64,000 nt of DNA, taken from the NCBI RefSeq assembly GCF_963576615.1, contig NC_088710.1:4134001-4198000 (forward strand), in the 5' to 3' direction. This document shows positions 60,575 through 64,000 of this stretch, piece after piece. The first letter of the stretch is position 1. Each line of letters opens with the position of its first letter. This stretch comes from Watersipora subatra (Eukaryota; Bryozoa; Gymnolaemata; Cheilostomatida; Watersiporidae). The position numbers and the translations under genes were made by a program. Below the pieces are notes generated by a model. The model worked only from the letters and a program-made list of their open reading frames with translations. It was not told the origin of the DNA and ran no database searches.

Positions 60575-63500
60575 CTGACACGAGTTTTAATATGTGTGCT
60601 TCGGATATCTTGTGGCAGTTGAATGGACATCGACAGTTCTGGCAAACTTTCCTACAACAAAAAATTGACAGCGATGAAACAGAATCTCTTTCCTTTCAAT
60701 CATACAAAATTCTCTCTGGCACAGAAAACAGAATGAGAGATGACATCGTTGAATATTTGTCCTCAGTTGTTTTCAGTACTATTCTTTGTGGTATCGTGAA
60801 AGACTAAGACCAAAAAAAGATGACACCGATCAGACTCACACAAGCTGACATGTTTGTAAGAAACACAGTCCGCTCAGGCATAGCGATCAGATAGCAGTAT
60901 GATGAAATGATTTGCATCAATCCTAAGGCCTAATTTCTGATGTAATCGCATATCTGCTCTTTGTATATTATGTAACAGAGGGCGCTGCTGTAACCTGTCT
61001 GGTCATCGTAGCCGAAGAGAGCAAGCCTGGCTCAGAGGCACAGTTGCTAGCGGGTGCACTACCCTACGCTGCAGGTGATCACACGCAAGGGAACAAACCC
61101 GGCCTGACACTCGCCCGTGCCAGTTTTTAACAATGTGAAGTGATATAAAGCTGAGATAGCAGCCATTCATAATGATAGTGTAGGCAGTAGTATTGCTCTT
61201 GACTCATTTCACTTTTAAATTTTCCAAAAAACCCTCCAAGATGAAAATTACAACGGAACTAGTAAATACTAGTAAATAATTTTATCCAACTATTTACTGG
61301 ATCTCGGTATGCAGTTCTCCTACTTCGTACAATATGAGGACAAAAAGAGTATTTAAGCTGGTCAGTTTTAATAAAAGGTGGATGGTAGTGACCAAACCGA
61401 GTGAATAATGAAGGAGACTAAAGGGGTGGTCACACGAGAGCCGAAACGAACTAAACGACGCAAAACGACGTCGCTGTCAGTTGTAAACTGTTCGGCCAAA
61501 GACATTTCTGGCCGAAACGAACCATTTCGATCCTGCTCGAAATTTCATGGCCGAACCCTTGCTCTTATTGGCTGATTAAAATAAATAAGAAATGTAAGAG
61601 AATTGTAAATAAGAAGGTTCACCCGGACTTGTGATTGGGTTGCATAAATGTAAGATGTTGCACTTATAAGTTTTGCATAAATGTAAGAGAATGGTTGTGA
61701 TTTTCTTTCGTGTGGAATATAAGTAATGTGTCATATTCATCCTGATGAACTATCGTTGACTGATTTATTTATGTAAAACCACAGTACTATGATAAAGACT
61801 GTTTTTGTTTGTTATGTACTCAGCGTAGAAAAACATTCATATGTTAATAAAAATATAATTATGTTGATGGGAAGGGTTGGCAAAATCCTTGTATCGAGTG
61901 ATTTATTTTGAGCAGCTGAATGATCTTCTGATAAATCTGCTGCGTAATTATAATTAATAACTGTTCCTCAAAGTTTTTTGTTTGCAATAGAAATATTTAG
62001 CTCAAATACATAAAAACTATCAATGAAACAGTGTCCTGTCTCCATACGTATGGTATCTAAGAAGCGAAGTGACTTCGGATACTGTGTGACATGTGGCTTA
62101 GCCGAACCGAAGTAAAACAACTTTCGAACCAAACCTAAGTCGGTTCGGCGCTTGTGTGACCACGCTTTAGACTATCTCTAACCCTAACTCCCATATCCAT
62201 AACAGGCTAACATTTCCATAACAATCCTATCATTTGATTTTTTCTAAAAAATGGAAGAAAACTTGCTTACTGCCTCCATGCCAAAGAGTTTTTGAAGATC
62301 GACCGAATATCACACTACACCTCTGCTCCATGATAGAGTAACGTTGATGGAAGCTTATATTACATCATTACATGGCCTTGTTTGTCGCATTGAACATTAT
62401 TACAGAAAAAGACGAGCAATGTTATTTCAAAAATAAAAATGTGTTTATCTAGGTTATAAACCGAGTATAAAAACTGGCCTATACCTGAATGAAACTCCCC
62501 GTTTTCATGAGTGCGTTTTTCACATTAATCACTGTGTCTCCATGACTTGAAGATATCTAAAGTAGGAATCCATTACCCTTTTCAAATTTCCATACTTGAA
62601 ATCATGTATTGTATATATATAGGCCTATATTAAATAATATATTATAAAATTTCCAGGTAAGAGAAAATGGTATGCAACCAAATTTTATAAACTAAAATAT
62701 GTTGATGAGCCAATAGAATGATTGTAAAGAACACAGGCTAACAGGAAGTCATTGATTAGGAGAAATTTAGTGGATAGTGAATACCATAATATGGGGCTAT
62801 GAGATCATGCAGTCAGATCAATCATACCAAATCTGTATTTCTATATGACTAGACAGCGCAGTCTGCTGGTGATGTTGATGAGCTGATGAATTGGCATCAG
62901 GTGAGAGTATATTAGGCTATAGGATGCTCAGTAAGCAGAGGTAATAAGATTAGACAACTCCTATTGAAAGACCACAAAGCTAAGCAATTATTGCATACTG
63001 CTTGACCTTTGGACCTGCTTTTATGTGGCGCATTCAGAAGTTATAATTTAGAAATCCAATTTCCTATCTTTTCTGCAAAATATTTTTTACTCGAAATCCC
63101 CGTAGAAAGATTCTGCTGATCAGCTGATCAAGAGATATGAGTAGTTTGATCGATTGACCAATTTATGATGCTCACAGACAGCTCTTGATGGGGAGATACT
63201 GCCATAACTCTGCCGACAATCGCCCGACAGTCTTATCTAGTCACCCCCGGAGACGACACGCCTTATTGATCTCCAAAACTTGAAAAAAAAATTTGTAAAC
63301 TGTCCTACTAAAAAATCTAGTTGGTCGGCTAGCAATCCGTGATTTGAGTTCTTAGTTCATATTCAAAGCCTTCAAACAGAGGCTGCTTGATTTATTCTCC
63401 AAAATAAAAGGAGTCCGCAAGGGGCAGCTGCACTTGGCTTTTATAGCACACTTTCTCCTTTGCTCATCCAACCGAGTAAATTCGACTGCCACGGTTATCG

Positions 63501-64000
63501 ACTATTATAATTCAAATCTCCTAAACAAACGCGTGCGGACTGCCTTGTTCAAAGAGGAGCTAATTTGTGAAGTTGATAATTGCCGTTTAAGCCAAACTCG
63601 TAGCAGACTTTTTAATCTTCTTAAAGAAATGGGCCAAGAGAGAGCCTTTTCTGGCCATTCTTCTGTCGCATCATCGCATCGGCTTATTCTAATTTATAAT
63701 GCTCTTAAATTTCTTGCGATTCACTCGCAGCAACTTTAGTGAATAGTCATAATACTAGACTAGGAGTAGTTAATCGTGTTTTTATGATTTTAGGATTCTA
63801 GGAGTAGTTAATTGTTTTCCTACAGTATTTCTTAATCAAAGTTCCAGTGAGGTGAGTGCTACTACAGTGCGCCCTCAGGTTTCGATGGCCCTGTCATATG
63901 GTTTTTCACCCTGCGATGTAGAACAAGCCAATTTTTCGCCTTCTCCATACAAAATATTTTTCGCCATACGAAATCAACAAAACTGTCTCTCAAAATTTCA
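60575..64000. other. Region upstream of the known prickle exons
   Basis: No initiator exon for prickle could be fixed. The TIR element at 61418-62170 occupies part of the stretch. A 101-codon plus-strand frame (63434-63739) has a protein-like composition (YNSNLLNKRVRTALFKEELI) but no recognised domain, start context or splice partner. Confidence 0.5.
61418..62170. mobile_element. Non-autonomous TIR element, about 750 bp
   Basis: The left tip CTAAAGGGGTGGTCACACGA is answered by CTAAAGCGTGGTCACACAAG read inward from 62170; both continue into CCGAA-containing sequence. If the ends are TAAAG/CTTTA, a 3-bp direct repeat GAC flanks the element (61415-61417 and 62170-62172). The interior is AT-rich without a transposase. 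Superfamily not assigned. Confidence 0.65.

Overview
This is animal nuclear DNA: AT-rich, intron-bearing, with canonical GT-AG splice sites, replication-dependent histone genes and single-copy metazoan genes (UNC79, CCM2, prickle). The gene set fits an invertebrate, most likely a spiralian such as a bryozoan, mollusc or annelid. I cannot fix the phylum from the sequence alone. All gene models were assembled by eye from splice sites, reading phase and remembered family sequences.

Layout. 1-8066 (+) holds the last seven recognisable exons of UNC79, an auxiliary subunit of the NALCN sodium-leak channel. Its introns carry a broken transposase-like gene, a P2X7-type zinc-domain fragment, a hairpin MITE and a 28-copy minisatellite. 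11041-16231 (-) holds two tandem vanin/biotinidase-like amidohydrolases, each predicted to be anchored by an N-terminal membrane helix. One keeps the Glu-Lys-Cys triad and the other has Ser for the catalytic Cys. 17421-21638 is a core histone quartet arranged as two divergent pairs (H4/H3 and H2B/H2A). All four genes have a 3' stem-loop, followed after exactly 13 nt by a shared 9-mer. A large inverted repeat lies between the pairs.

22-36 kb is gene-poor: an unidentified acidic protein exon, an orphan exon, a small basic ORF, and several terminal-inverted-repeat elements, including a 665-bp foldback element with a perfect 9-bp target duplication. 36281-46045 (+) is a CCM2 (malcavernin) gene in eight phase-consistent exons, with two tandem arrays in its introns. 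46-52.5 kb has no convincing gene, only a LINE 3' remnant and dispersed repeats. 52556-60574 (-) is prickle, with PET, three LIM domains and a C-terminal CAAX box. Its first exon(s) were not found. 60.6-64 kb is mostly non-coding with another inverted-repeat element.

The neighbouring genes do not form one pathway: they touch ion-channel regulation, vitamin/CoA recycling, chromatin, junction signalling and planar polarity. The most notable signals are the histone 3' element at fixed spacing, the matching position of a 13-bp motif in both divergent histone promoters, the probable dead vanin paralogue, and the in-frame duplication of a splice donor in UNC79.
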